Part shown: piece by piece, positions 6,961 through 15,733 of the stretch
How the letters are laid out: each line of letters starts with the position of its first letter
Numbering within the stretch: position 1 is the stretch's first letter
NCBI RefSeq assembly: GCF_000379065.1
Contig: NZ_KB900614.1
Location: forward strand, 2,935,988-2,999,987
Direction of reading: 5' to 3'
Length of the DNA: 64,000 bases
From: Salinispora mooreana
Lineage (GTDB): Bacteria; Actinomycetota; Actinomycetes; Mycobacteriales; Micromonosporaceae
Notes under the pieces: model-generated
Database searches by the model: none
Told to the model about the DNA's origin: nothing
Seen by the model: only the letters and a program-made list of their open reading frames with translations
Position numbers and translations under genes: made by a program

Positions 6961-7666
6961 TGCGAGGGATACCCGCCTCCTCACAGCGGCGCTCCAGCAT
7001 CTGATAGGCACCCGATGAAGTGAGTACCCCTCCCCGCTCGGCCAGCCAAAGCGCCTCAACCCTGGCCGCATCTCGATGCTTGGACCTCACGCGCAAGTAT
7101 CGGTCGATTGCCTGCCCGGTCTTCGCACCAAACGGTACGGAACGGATCTTGTCGCCCTTGCCGTGAAGAGTGACAAGATCATGGCGCATGTCTAGCGCGG
7201 CTAGGGTGATACCCACCATTTCCGATACCCGGGGCGACCCCGCCTCACACCACAGTCGGATCATCGCCGTATCCCGACGGGCGGCGAAATCCTTGCCACT
7301 GCATGCCTTGAGCAGTAACGCCATGTGATCACCGGGCACAACAGGGATGGGTTTACTGGTAACCGCAGGCTCGGCGATCCGGGCCATGGGACTCTTGTCA
7401 ACGATCTCCTCTTCCTCGCACCACCGGTAGAAGGCTCGCAGGTTGCGGTACTTCTTGTGCACCGTGGCGCTGGAGTTACCGATCTCCTGCGCATCGATGA
7501 GGAACTCTTCGATGTCGGCACGGGAAACGTCAGCTAGGTCGCGCCCAGAGCAGAACGCCACGAGTTGTCGCAGGGTCGTGACGTAGCTCTTGGCGGTCAG
7601 AGCGGAGGTCCTACGAGCGCGATGGAACCGCTCGTAGGAGGCGATGTGTGTCTCGTTGGCGTCCAT
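6776..7666 (-). CDS. Tyrosine recombinase (integrase)
   Basis: 296 aa. An N-terminal SAM-like core-binding domain (residues ~8-90) precedes the catalytic domain. Visible catalytic residues are Arg146 (SPRVSE), Lys170/173 (HGKGDKIR), His239-x-x-Arg242 (HKLRH), Trp265 in the H/W position (FGWSS) and nucleophile Tyr274 (MPRRYGR). Pro145 in place of the usual Leu is odd, but the set is complete. The start lies 110 bp from tRNA-Lys at 7777-7851, so the element probably integrates there, and the far junction is left of the window. The product would carry out integration and excision. Confidence 0.92.
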   Translation of the reverse strand: MDANETHIASYERFHRARRTSALTAKSYVTTLRQLVAFCSGRDLADVSRADIEEFLIDAQEIGNSSATVHKKYRNLRAFYRWCEEEEIVDKSPMARIAEPAVTSKPIPVVPGDHMALLLKACSGKDFAARRDTAMIRLWCEAGSPRVSEMVGITLAALDMRHDLVTLHGKGDKIRSVPFGAKTGQAIDRYLRVRSKHRDAARVEALWLAERGGVLTSSGAYQMLERRCEEAGIPRINPHKLRHLAAHLWADSGGSEGDAMALFGWSSAEMPRRYGRSAQVERAQRAARRVSQADRF

Positions 7667-7776
7667 GGCGGGGGCCTCCTTGGCCGCTACAGCGCTAACA
7701 CGCGGAGGGAAGAATACTCTTCTCTACCATCACTGTGGCGACACTGGCCACCCGATTCGATCTTTATTTGTGCTGG

Positions 7777-7851
7777 TGGTGGGCCGCCAGGGACTCGAAC
7801 CCTGAACCTAAGGATTAAAAGTCCTCAGCTCTACCATTGAGCTAACGGCCC
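7777..7851 (-). tRNA. tRNA-Lys (anticodon TTT), probable attachment gene
   Basis: Read on the minus strand, 7-bp acceptor arms (GGGCCGT / GCGGCCC), anticodon loop CTTTTAA and T-arm GGTTCGAGTCC fold into a full cloverleaf with an encoded CCA. Its 3' end faces the integrase, the usual geometry for tRNA-targeted tyrosine integrases. Confidence 0.95.
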
Positions 7852-7975
7852 GCTGGGGCACCAGGCTACCCGATCGCCGGCTCCGCTCAGGGGCCCGCCT
7901 GGGTGGTACGGGTGAACGGCGCGGCTCCGGTTGATAACGTCCGGTGCTCGACCTCGCGGACCCCGAAGGACACCG

Positions 7976-9331
7976 ATGGGCAAGAACAGTCGTGAGCGCC
8001 ACAAGGCCAAGCGGAAGGCTGCCGCGGCAACTCAACGCCGGCGGGCCGCAGCGATGGGGCAGGACGACCCACTGGGCAGGTATGGCGCGTCAAGCGGGCC
8101 AGCGCAGCGGCAACTCGCGGACCAGATCATTGACCAGGCGATGTTCGCCCGGCAGCACGACGATCCCGCCGAGTTCGACGACTGCCTTGGCCTACTGGTC
8201 ACCGGCCCTGGCGGCGCCGCCGGGCTCCAGGTCGTCAACCGGGCGCTGCTGACCTACCTGCTCCGCGAGGTCGAGCAGGCCTGGCGGCGCGGGTGGCAGC
8301 CGGCCGAGCAGGTACGGGTGGCCCGCCGCGAACACACCGCGCGGCACGGGCGGCTCATGGTCGATGTCATCGCGGCGCAGATGCGCGGCTACGCCGCAGC
8401 GACCGTTGATCCACGGTGGCAGTCGCAGTTGACGTCCCTCGACGCGAAGGTGTGGTGGGAGCACGACGACCACTATCCGGCCGTGTGGGGCGAGCGGCAG
8501 GGCCTCGACCGTAGAGCGGTCATCGCCATCATGATCGACCTGTGCTACCTGCTCGCGACGCTACCGCCGATCGAGCAGGTCGGGCCGATGCCGGGCACCG
8601 CCCGGCCCACCAGGACGACACCGCCGGCCGACCTGGATCAGCGAGTCCTCGACCGGGTTCGGGCTCTGCTGGCCAAGGCGGAGTCCACCGACTTCCCGGA
8701 GGAGGCGGAGGCGTTCACCGCCAAGGCCCAGGAACTGATGGCCCGGCACCGCATCGACCACGCCCTGCTCATCGCCGCGACCGGGGAGCGCGAGCAGCCG
8801 GTCACCCGCCGGGTCGGCATCGACAATCCGTACGAGGCGCCAAAGACCCTGTTGTTGCAGGTCGTCGCCGAGGCCAACAGCTGCCGGGCGGTGTGGAGTA
8901 AGCGCTTCGGTTTCACCAGCGTCGTTGGTTTCCCGGCCGACCTGGAGTCCACCGAGCTGCTGTTCACCTCGCTGCTGGTGCAGGCGACACGAGCGATGAC
9001 CCAGGCCAAGCCCAGCACCGACCGGTACGGACGCAACACGACCCGTTCGTTCCGACAGTCGTTCCTGACCGCGTACGCGTCCCGGATCGGCGAACGACTC
9101 GAGGCCGCGACCGGCGGTGTGGACCAGGAGCTGGCCGAGTTGGCACAGGCCGCCCAGTTCCTCCCGGTCCTCGCCGCCCGCGACGACGCCGTACGCGACG
9201 TCTTCAACCAGCAGTTTCCCGAGTTGACCCAGCAGACAACGACCATCAACAACCGGGCCGGCTGGGCGTCCGGCCGGGCCGCGGCCGACCAGGCTTCGCT
9301 GCACGGGCGCGAGTCCGTCACGCCCGGCTGA
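7976..9331 (+). CDS. DUF2786 domain protein
   Basis: 451 aa from ATG at 7976 (GAAGGA 7-12 nt upstream). A very basic N-terminus (MGKNSRERHKAKRKAAAATQ) is followed by an uncharacterised region. Near residues 220-265 is the DUF2786 helix pair, with RVRALLAKAESTDFPEEAEAFT then KAQELMARHRID. The C-terminal third is helical (SFRQSFLTAYASRIGERLEAA). The family is widespread in actinobacteria and phages with no assigned activity; the basic tail suggests nucleic-acid contact. It is transcribed away from the tRNA. Confidence 0.8.
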   Translation: MGKNSRERHKAKRKAAAATQRRRAAAMGQDDPLGRYGASSGPAQRQLADQIIDQAMFARQHDDPAEFDDCLGLLVTGPGGAAGLQVVNRALLTYLLREVEQAWRRGWQPAEQVRVARREHTARHGRLMVDVIAAQMRGYAAATVDPRWQSQLTSLDAKVWWEHDDHYPAVWGERQGLDRRAVIAIMIDLCYLLATLPPIEQVGPMPGTARPTRTTPPADLDQRVLDRVRALLAKAESTDFPEEAEAFTAKAQELMARHRIDHALLIAATGEREQPVTRRVGIDNPYEAPKTLLLQVVAEANSCRAVWSKRFGFTSVVGFPADLESTELLFTSLLVQATRAMTQAKPSTDRYGRNTTRSFRQSFLTAYASRIGERLEAATGGVDQELAELAQAAQFLPVLAARDDAVRDVFNQQFPELTQQTTTINNRAGWASGRAAADQASLHGRESVTPG

Positions 9332-9366
9332 TCAGCTACCACCTGGCGGCTACCGACCGGAGGGCC

Positions 9367-9804
9367 CGTCGCGGCTCGGGGTCCCGAAGGTGATGCACGG
9401 TGCCGCGCCGGCGGGACGCTGCGCCCGCATGACCGCCGACGGTTCCACCGCCGTGACCTCACGGTCGTGCGGTTCGTAGGAGCCGGTGCCCGCCCCAACG
9501 TTCAGCACCGTACGGGCCTCTCCCAGCGCGTCCCAGATCCGGACGGCGATCCGTCCAGCAGCAACCCGCGCAGCCGACGCAGGTGCGCGACCGCGTCGGT
9601 GGTCGGATCGTTGACCAGGTCCGCGATCTCCCGCAGCCGCTCCACCTCATCCGCCGAGTAGGCCCGGCGCCCCGCCACCGTCCGGGTGGACGGCCGCAGG
9701 AGGCCGATCTCGTCGTGGTGAAGCAGGATACGGACGGTTACGCCGGCCAGCTCGGCCGTTTGCCCACGGTCAGGTGATCCTCCACGGCATCGACTATGTG
9801 ACAT
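9367..9804 (-). pseudogene. Decayed MerR regulator fused to a methyltransferase remnant
   Basis: Minus-strand 9804-9560 encodes a MerR N-terminus (AELAGVTVRILLHHDEIGLLRPS, then ADEVERLREI), but the start is frame-shifted from the ribosome site and the dimerisation helix is cut short. From 9550 to 9370, in another frame, lies IWDALGEARTVLNVGAGTG SYEP ... TAVEPSAVMRAQRP, the S-adenosylmethionine motif of a class I methyltransferase, without start or stop. Both are relics brought together by deletion. Confidence 0.7.
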
Positions 9805-9930
9805 GCCGCTACGTGAGGAGCAGGCGAATCACATCAGACGGTGCGCCGATGGCGTCGGTAGCTGAGGGCGACGTGGGGGCTGACTAGGAGTGGCCACTTT
9901 GGGTAGGGTCTGCGCGAGTAGCCGTGGTCG

Positions 9931-12576
9931 GTGAGCTGGGGGCGTGCGTTGGAGTCGGTGGCGTCAGCGTTCGGTCGGGCGGTGGCGGCGCACCGAGATG
10001 CCGTCTCTCACATTGAGGCTGCTCGGGCAAGGTTGCGCGACCGCACTGCGGAAGCTGGCGTCTCGGCGCAGGCCCGCGAGGAAGCCCAACGTTTCACCGC
10101 CCGCATGCAGCGGCTCGCCGAGGGGTTGACGCCCGGTTGGCTGGGTTGCCGACTGGACGGCTCAGCCGCGGATCTTCCCACCGGCGTGGACGCGGCACCA
10201 GGGCGTCCGATGCTGATTCGGCTGGGCGACACGACGCCGGTGGCGGGAAGCGGGTTCAGCGTCGTGGCGCCGTTCGTGGGCGCCGGTCACCTGGCGGTCG
10301 ACAGTGACGCCCGCGATCCGGCGGTGGCGCGCTGGCTGCGCGGCGTACTGCTGCGGGTGTTGGCGGCGTTGCCGGACGGCGTGCTTCAGGTCGCGGCGGT
10401 GGACGGGGCGACCCTCGGGACCGTCTTCGGTCCGTTCCGCGAGATGGTGGAGGCGGAGGCGTGGCCACGTCCGGCGATCGACCTCCCAGGGTTTCAGCAG
10501 GTGCTGGCCGAGGCGGAGGAGCGGATCGAGCGCGCCCAGGGTGGCGAGTCGGATCCTTCGGTGCTGCTGGTGTGCGTGGCGGCGATGCCGGAGGGCGCCG
10601 GGCGGAGGGAGTGGTCCCGGCTGTCGGCGATCGCGCACGCAGGCCCGGCGGCCGGGGTGTTCCTGCTGCTCGCCGGCTACCCGCCGCCGCAGCATCCGGG
10701 CGGGCTGACCGCGGCGCCGCGCCTGGAGGGCACCACCGCTCTGACGGCCTCGAGTGCTGGGGTGTTCACGGTCTCCAACCCGCCGGGACAACACCGGTTC
10801 AGCTCGGACGACTCGGGGTTGGCGGTGCCGGTACGACTGGATGCCGGCCCCCCGGACACGCTGGTGGAGGCGGTCTGCCGCCGGTTGGCGAAGTCGGCTC
10901 GGGTGCAGACGGCGACGGACTTCACGATGCTGATGCCGGAGGAGATCTGGCAGCAGTCATCGATCGACGGCCTGCAGACGGTGGTGGGCCGGGAGGGGCG
11001 TACCGAGTGTGTGCTGGCGTTGGACGACACGACGCCACACTGGTTGGTGGGGGGCCGCACCGGGTCGGGTAAGACGGTGTTTCTCCTCGACGTGCTCTAC
11101 GGCCTGGCCTCGCGCTACTCGCCGGACGAGTTGTCGCTATACCTGCTGGACTTCAAGGAGGGCGTGTCGTTCGCGGAGTTCACCCCGACGGTGGTGGACC
11201 CGTCGTGGATTCCACACGCCCACACGGTCGGCATCGAGTCCGACCGGGAGTACGGGTTGGCGGTGCTGCGGACGCTGTCGCGGGAGATGACCCGCCGGGC
11301 GACCGAACTGAAACGGGCCGGCGTGACCAAGCTCGCCGATCTGCGGACCGGTCGGCCGGATGTGGCGATGCCCCGGCTGCTGGCGGTGATCGACGAGTTC
11401 CATGTGCTCTTCGAGGGCAACGACGCGGTGGCCCAGCAGGCGGTGGCGCTCCTGGAGGAGCTGGCACGCAAGGGCCGCTCGTACGGCGTCCACCTGATCC
11501 TGGCGTCGCAGACGATCTCCGGGGTGGAGGCACTCTTCACCAAGACCGACTCCATTTTCGGCCAGTTTCCGCTGCGGGTCGCCCTCGCCGGTGGCGGCGG
11601 TGTTCTCGACCAGCTCAATGATGGTGCGGACAACCTGCCCATCGGTGGGGCGGTGATCAACTCGGCGGCCGGGATTCCGGGGGCGAACCGGGTCATCCGC
11701 TTCCCGAACGCCGACGCCGGGTCGGTGGCCACCCAGCGGCACCTGCTGTGGAGTGCCCGCCGCCCGGGTGGCACCCCGCCGACGGTCTTCGCCGGCTACG
11801 CCGAGCAGCATCCCGACCAGGATCCCACCTTCGTCGCCCTGACCCCCGACGTACGGCGGCGCCGAGCCCTGGTCGGCCGGACCGTGGCCGTGGGCCTGCC
11901 CACCGCGGGTTTCACCCTCGACGCGACCCCGGGCAGCCACCTGGCGGTCCTGGGTACCTCCCCGGTCGGGGCCGACGTGCTCTACGCGGCCACGGCCAGT
12001 TTGGCCCGCCAGTACGCGCCCGGCACGGCCCGGTTCCTCATCGCGCCGCTGGTCGCCGCCGCCGACGAGGCCTCCGACGCCACCGTCGAGGCGGTCGCCG
12101 GCGCCGGGCACCCGTACGAGACGATCAGCGCGGCCCAGCTTCGGGCGCGGCTGGCGGAGCTCGCCCAGCCGACCGTCTCCGACGATGGGCCGACCACCCA
12201 CCTGGTGATCTTCGGGGCGGATATCGCCAGCAGCCTGCTGACCACCAGCGACCCCACCACCTACCGCTCCGGGCACGACGAGCTGCGGGATGTGTTGGCC
12301 AACGGCCCCACCCACGGTGTCCACCTGCTCGGCTGGTGGCGCTCGGTGAGCCGGTTCAGCAGCGACCTCGGGCCCACCGGCGGCAACGAGGTCGCCTGCC
12401 TCGTCGCCCTCAACCTGCCCAGCAACGAGGTCAGCTCCCTGCTCGGCGACTACGCGTCGGAGTGGCAGTCCCGCCCCAACCGCGCGCTGCTGATCGATCG
12501 GCACGACAACCGCCGCGCCCTCATCGTCCCCTACGTGCGCCCCGGCACCCTCGACCAGATCGATGAGTACGCATGA
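9931..12576 (+). CDS. FtsK/SpoIIIE (EccC-like) ATPase, soluble
   Basis: 881 aa. Layout: N-terminal coiled coil (1-75), a degenerate ATPase-like domain (~90-300, LLVCVAAMPEGAG), the active FtsK domain (~340-610) with Walker A GGRTGSGKT near 373-381 and Walker B LLAVIDEFH near 485, and ILASQTISG as sensor region, then a further P-loop-less ATPase-like domain (~620-880). No membrane helix is seen, unlike FtsK or EccC. GTG 9931 has only a weak ribosome site. It overlaps the next gene by 4 bp and heads an operon with a membrane protein and small helical proteins, an arrangement recalling type VII-like export or a DNA/protein pump. The ATPase is certain; the cargo is unknown. Confidence 0.85.
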   Translation: MSWGRALESVASAFGRAVAAHRDAVSHIEAARARLRDRTAEAGVSAQAREEAQRFTARMQRLAEGLTPGWLGCRLDGSAADLPTGVDAAPGRPMLIRLGDTTPVAGSGFSVVAPFVGAGHLAVDSDARDPAVARWLRGVLLRVLAALPDGVLQVAAVDGATLGTVFGPFREMVEAEAWPRPAIDLPGFQQVLAEAEERIERAQGGESDPSVLLVCVAAMPEGAGRREWSRLSAIAHAGPAAGVFLLLAGYPPPQHPGGLTAAPRLEGTTALTASSAGVFTVSNPPGQHRFSSDDSGLAVPVRLDAGPPDTLVEAVCRRLAKSARVQTATDFTMLMPEEIWQQSSIDGLQTVVGREGRTECVLALDDTTPHWLVGGRTGSGKTVFLLDVLYGLASRYSPDELSLYLLDFKEGVSFAEFTPTVVDPSWIPHAHTVGIESDREYGLAVLRTLSREMTRRATELKRAGVTKLADLRTGRPDVAMPRLLAVIDEFHVLFEGNDAVAQQAVALLEELARKGRSYGVHLILASQTISGVEALFTKTDSIFGQFPLRVALAGGGGVLDQLNDGADNLPIGGAVINSAAGIPGANRVIRFPNADAGSVATQRHLLWSARRPGGTPPTVFAGYAEQHPDQDPTFVALTPDVRRRRALVGRTVAVGLPTAGFTLDATPGSHLAVLGTSPVGADVLYAATASLARQYAPGTARFLIAPLVAAADEASDATVEAVAGAGHPYETISAAQLRARLAELAQPTVSDDGPTTHLVIFGADIASSLLTTSDPTTYRSGHDELRDVLANGPTHGVHLLGWWRSVSRFSSDLGPTGGNEVACLVALNLPSNEVSSLLGDYASEWQSRPNRALLIDRHDNRRALIVPYVRPGTLDQIDEYA

Positions 12577-13244
12577 CTGAGCAACCTGACACGCCACTGC
12601 CCCGCGATGGCGGCTGGGCCGCCTACACGGATCACGCCCGCCGCCTGTCCGCCCTGCTGAAGGAGGAACGCTCCCGCGGCGAGCAGCAGGCCGCCGCCAG
12701 CCGCGACGGGCAGGCCGCGGTGGATCAGCTCACCCACCGGGTGGCGGCGCAACGGCAGCACCTGCACCACCTCGCCGCCACCCTGCGCCTACCCGCCCCG
12801 CAGTTTGGCCAGATCGCGCCCGGCCCCATCCCTGACCCGGCCGAGGCGCTGCGGCGGGCGACAACCGCCGCGAACGCCGCCGACGCCGCCGCCGAGAACG
12901 CCCACCGACGAGCAGCCCAGCCACCGTTGTTGCCGGGGTTCACCCCGCTGGCCCGCAATGCCCTCGTCTACTCCGTCGCGGCGATAGTCGGCACCTTCGC
13001 ATCGCTGCTGATGTTTGCGCTCAGCCCCGACAAGGACCTCGGTCGCATCCCATTGCACCTGGTGCCCTGGTCCCTGTGTGGGCTGCCCGCGCTCGCCTTC
13101 TTCGCCGGCTATCTCACGATCAGCCTCGTCGGGCAGCCCCGCATCGGGGGTGGTGGCAGCCGGTCCAGGAAGGTCGGCGGCGTGATCTGTTTTGTCGGCA
13201 TGCCGATCTTGTGGTTCATCTTCATCGCCGCGACCCGAGGCTGA
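12573..13244 (+). CDS. Membrane protein with N-terminal coiled coil, partner of the FtsK-like ATPase
   Basis: 223 aa. Residues 15-70 form a long charged helix (HARRLSALLKEERSRGEQQ), followed by a Pro-rich spacer and a second Ala-rich helix (90-115). Three membrane helices lie at about 130-150, 164-187 and 202-220. The ATG overlaps the ATPase stop, so production is coupled. It may provide the membrane anchor the ATPase lacks. No family recognised. Confidence 0.6.
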   Translation: MTEQPDTPLPRDGGWAAYTDHARRLSALLKEERSRGEQQAAASRDGQAAVDQLTHRVAAQRQHLHHLAATLRLPAPQFGQIAPGPIPDPAEALRRATTAANAADAAAENAHRRAAQPPLLPGFTPLARNALVYSVAAIVGTFASLLMFALSPDKDLGRIPLHLVPWSLCGLPALAFFAGYLTISLVGQPRIGGGGSRSRKVGGVICFVGMPILWFIFIAATRG

Positions 13245-13306
13245 CACCCGGCGCACCTGCGACCGACGGCAGGGCGTTGGACCCCACAACCCAGGGAGGA
13301 AAGTCA

Positions 13307-13567
13307 ATGGCCACCATCGGAGACATCAAGGCGGGCCTGGCCCACGGCAAGACTGAGGCGGACAAGGCCCTCGCCCAGCTCGCCGGCGCCACCGCCCAGG
13401 TCGACAAGGCCATCGCCGTGCTCCAAGCCCTCGCGGCCGGCACCCAGCAGCCCGCCGTCATGGGCGCCATCGGCAAGCTCACCGCCGCCAAGCAGAAGTT
13501 CGGCGAGGGCGCCGGCCTGATCCAGGCCGCCGTCGCACAGACCGAGAAGTACAACGCCGTCCTCTGA
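13307..13567 (+). CDS. 86-aa all-helical protein (DUF6244/WXG100-sized)
   Basis: 86 aa from ATG 13307 with GGGAGGAAAG 6 nt upstream, the strongest ribosome site in the operon. It is almost entirely helical: two long amphipathic helices (MATIGDIKAGLAHGKTEADK and PAVMGAIGKLTAAKQKFGEG) with a Gly/Gln turn between them. The length and hairpin shape resemble WXG100 substrates, but no W-x-G is present. It best fits the actinobacterial DUF6244-type family as I remember it. Candidate exported substrate or structural subunit of the FtsK-like system. Confidence 0.55.
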   Translation: MATIGDIKAGLAHGKTEADKALAQLAGATAQVDKAIAVLQALAAGTQQPAVMGAIGKLTAAKQKFGEGAGLIQAAVAQTEKYNAVL

Positions 13568-13592
13568 CACCCAACCTCCGGAAGGTCCCCCG

Positions 13593-14228
13593 ATGCCCAC
13601 CGTCATCGTCCCCGTCGGCCTCAACCTCGGCCCCTCCTACCGGTACGTCACCCCGCCCGACCCCAACCCGGAGTTCTGGGAGGTCCGGCTCGGCAACGAC
13701 TCCGAGGAGCTCACCGATGACGAATTCCAGGTGTGGGGGCGTGCCTTCCTCGACCCCGAGAGCCACGCCCGCCTGGAAGTCACCCGCGAGACTCTCCAAC
13801 GCGACCTCCTCGCCGCCGGCGCCGGCCCCGCCAACCCAGGACCGGTCATCGATCAGCTCCTGGACCGCAGCCTACTGATCGAGTTCGATCCGAACGGTGA
13901 GCTGGAGAAGCCATTCCGCCGCATCAAGCTCCACCCACTCGCCGAAGGGATGGGCAACACCCCCGAAGAACCAGATCGCCGCCACATCGGCCACAACGGC
14001 CAGGCACACGTCAAGGTCAACTACACCGTCTACAACCTGTGGGCGTTTTCCTCAACCGTCAGCTCGCTTTGGCAGGCGTGTGTCCTCGCTGCCGAGCTGG
14101 CAGATGAGCAGCGAGCCGCCGGTGAGGACATTGATCCGATGACGGCTGCTGAGCTGGCGCTTGATGTCGCGAACGTTACTCCCATGCTGATTGCTTCTGG
14201 CTGCGCATTCCTGGAACCGGTTCGTTAG
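13593..14228 (+). CDS. Unknown protein of the FtsK-like operon
   Basis: 211 aa. It begins PTVIVPVGLNLGPSYRYVTPP; the middle reads WEVRLGNDSEELTDDEFQVWGRAFLD, and the C-terminal half is helical (STVSSLWQACVLAAELADEQ). A winged-helix-like stretch (TRETLQRDLLAAGAG ... VIDQLLDRSLLIEFD) is possible around residues 65-105. GGAAGG precedes the ATG. It lies 25 bp after the 86-aa gene and 3 bp before the next. No known family; perhaps an adaptor or regulator. Confidence 0.5.
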   Translation: MPTVIVPVGLNLGPSYRYVTPPDPNPEFWEVRLGNDSEELTDDEFQVWGRAFLDPESHARLEVTRETLQRDLLAAGAGPANPGPVIDQLLDRSLLIEFDPNGELEKPFRRIKLHPLAEGMGNTPEEPDRRHIGHNGQAHVKVNYTVYNLWAFSSTVSSLWQACVLAAELADEQRAAGEDIDPMTAAELALDVANVTPMLIASGCAFLEPVR

Positions 14229-14231
14229 CCG

Positions 14232-14846
14232 ATGCTCGGGCTGGGAAGACAGGGCCGGGGGCGAACAAGAGACGCGCGGATGCCGGGCGCCCGTACCAAG
14301 GCAGCCGGAGCACTCACCGCAACAGCCGGCGCCCTCCGCGATACCGCTATCGAGTCAGCCCGGGAAGGAATCAAAAACGTCAGCGAAAAGATTGGGAAGG
14401 CAACTGGCGGTGGGATGGCGATAGCGGCCACGGCAGCCGTGGACGCTGCCGGCTACCACCCCTCCCCGCTGATTGCAGTTGGCGCGGCCTACGCCGGTAT
14501 GAAGGCTGGCGGGCTGGTCGGTCGCGCGATGAACGCCGGGCTGGACCGGATCACCGCCGGACGGGGCGGCGGTGGCCCGATCGACTCGGTCATAGCGGAA
14601 CTGATCACGACGCTACGGACCCTCGAACAGGTGGGCCGTAGCGTCGGCGATGCCATCGACGCCGTGAACAAGGCCCAGGCCCACTTCCAGAAAGTCGGTC
14701 GCGGCGGAGAGAACAACCTTCTCAACAGCGCGGTACGCGCCTGCCGGCAGGCACCTGTTCAGCTTGAGGAGGGCGTAGACAACCTCAAGCAGGCCGGAGA
14801 TCTCGTCGGAAAGCACCTCCTGGGGGTGGCGAAGACTGGCGGCTGA
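14232..14846 (+). CDS. Gly/Ala-rich helical protein of the FtsK-like operon
   Basis: 204 aa. A basic N-terminus (RQGRGRTRDARMPGARTK) precedes a central Gly/Ala segment (GGGMAIAATAAVDAAGYHPSPLIAVGAAYAGMKAGG) that could insert in a membrane. The C-terminal domain is helical (IAELITTLRTLEQVGRSVGDAID), like the small helical protein at 13307. The start is 3 bp after the previous stop. This plan is seen in secreted substrates of type VII-like systems, but nothing diagnostic is present. Last rightward gene of the operon. Confidence 0.5.
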   Translation: MLGLGRQGRGRTRDARMPGARTKAAGALTATAGALRDTAIESAREGIKNVSEKIGKATGGGMAIAATAAVDAAGYHPSPLIAVGAAYAGMKAGGLVGRAMNAGLDRITAGRGGGGPIDSVIAELITTLRTLEQVGRSVGDAIDAVNKAQAHFQKVGRGGENNLLNSAVRACRQAPVQLEEGVDNLKQAGDLVGKHLLGVAKTGG

Positions 14847-14918
14847 CCGTCCCGGCGGACCAGGCCGCAGACAGCGACCACTGCCAGCCACCAGCACCTT
14901 CATCGGCCTGTTGACCGG

Positions 14919-15320
14919 TCAACAGGGTGATCCGCCGGCTGGCCTCTGCTTGCCTGATAGAGACGACCGCTGGTTGCGTCGACGCTCGGGGGTGTCGCTT
15001 CGCTCGTCCGGAGACGCCTCGGTCTTCCGCTCCCCCGCAACGGGCTGCTGCGGAAGGCGCACGCCGATTGCCCGCGCGTACTCGGTGAGACTGCCGCCGG
15101 CTTGGGCGAGGAGCCACGCTCCGGCACGGAGCTTGACTATCCCCCGGGCGTAGTTTCCCAGGGCGCGGTTGACCAGGGGGTTGGCAGCTCCCACCGTAAG
15201 CGCGCGGAACTCGGCTCGGATCTTCTCCGCGTCGTGGATGACGGCCTTCGCCATCTCCTGCTGTTGGTGGACAGAGACGTGCAGGTCTCGCAGCGCAGCG
15301 GTGACATCGGGCAGGCTCAC
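14919..15320 (-). CDS. Small helical protein convergent with the FtsK-like operon
   Basis: 133 aa from GTG at 15320, chosen for GGAGG 7-11 nt upstream; the longer frame lacks a site. Residues 1-95 are helical (LPDVTAALRDLHVSVHQQQE then AKAVIHDAEKIRAEFRALT), resembling the 86-aa protein at 13307. The tail is polar and probably disordered (ERKTEASPDERSDTPERRR). As a second hairpin-like protein beside the ATPase it may be a paired substrate or chaperone. Its promoter side faces the palindrome at 15479. Confidence 0.5.
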   Translation of the reverse strand: MSLPDVTAALRDLHVSVHQQQEMAKAVIHDAEKIRAEFRALTVGAANPLVNRALGNYARGIVKLRAGAWLLAQAGGSLTEYARAIGVRLPQQPVAGERKTEASPDERSDTPERRRNQRSSLSGKQRPAGGSPC

Positions 15321-15478
15321 GTTGTTACCTCCGGGTACGTTCAGATCTGGGATCGGGTCCGACGCGAGTGGATGGGCGTTGCTGGGCTCTGGACGGGTAG
15401 CGGCGGTGGTCCGTGGTGTGAACACCGGCACGATTCGGGTTCCCAAAACGGAGCTCCATCGGTAACCTCAGATCACAA

Positions 15479-15502
15479 CCTAGGCTATCAGGATAGCCTA
15501 GG
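15479..15502. promoter_or_regulatory. Perfect 24-bp inverted repeat, probable operator
   Basis: CCTAGGCTATC (15479-15489), AG, GATAGCCTAGG (15492-15502) is a perfect inverted repeat in the divergent region between the genes starting at 15320 (minus) and 15548 (plus). The half site GATAGCCTA recurs at 16493-16501 in front of the GntR gene, so GntR is the likely binder. Binding is inferred. Confidence 0.65.
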
Positions 15503-15547
15503 CATCTGACGAAAGCGCTCATTGTGATCACGAGGAGGTTGCTGACG

Positions 15548-15733
15548 ATGTCCCTCACCATGGCCGCCCTGGGGTCCACACTTCTCGGCTGGGTCGCCGG
15601 GATGTGGACGTTCAAGCGTTCCCAACGATGGTGCCCGTCCTGCGGCGACACGCTGGACTGCCCGGGCTGCCGCGATGCCAGACACCGCACCTCGAAACCG
15701 GCTACCGGTGCGAGCGGAGGTGCGCTCGCGTGA
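15548..15733 (+). CDS. Membrane-anchored zinc-ribbon small protein
   Basis: 61 aa from ATG 15548 with GAGGAGG about 10 nt upstream. One membrane helix (TMAALGSTLLGWVAGMWTF) is followed by WCPSCGDTLDCPGC, two CxxC pairs forming a likely zinc ribbon, then a disordered tail. It lies downstream of the palindrome and overlaps the next small gene by 4 bp. Such proteins are frequent beside GntR genes in actinobacterial elements; role unknown. Confidence 0.55.
   Translation: MSLTMAALGSTLLGWVAGMWTFKRSQRWCPSCGDTLDCPGCRDARHRTSKPATGASGGALA

Noticed and set aside
7565..7840. Plus-strand ORF over the integrase start and tRNA-Lys
   Set aside because: Translation ends in the familiar antisense-tRNA text (GPPGTRTLNLRIKSPQLYH); it is not a gene.
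11137..12597. Long minus-strand frame opposite the FtsK-like gene
   Set aside because: Shadow frame of a high-GC gene; Gly/Val/Asp-rich with no motif, while the plus strand has clear Walker motifs.
13307..13567. WXG100 (EsxA-like) protein
   Set aside because: Size and helical hairpin fit, but no W-x-G turn and no YxxxD/E export tail are present, so a plain type VII substrate call is not supported.
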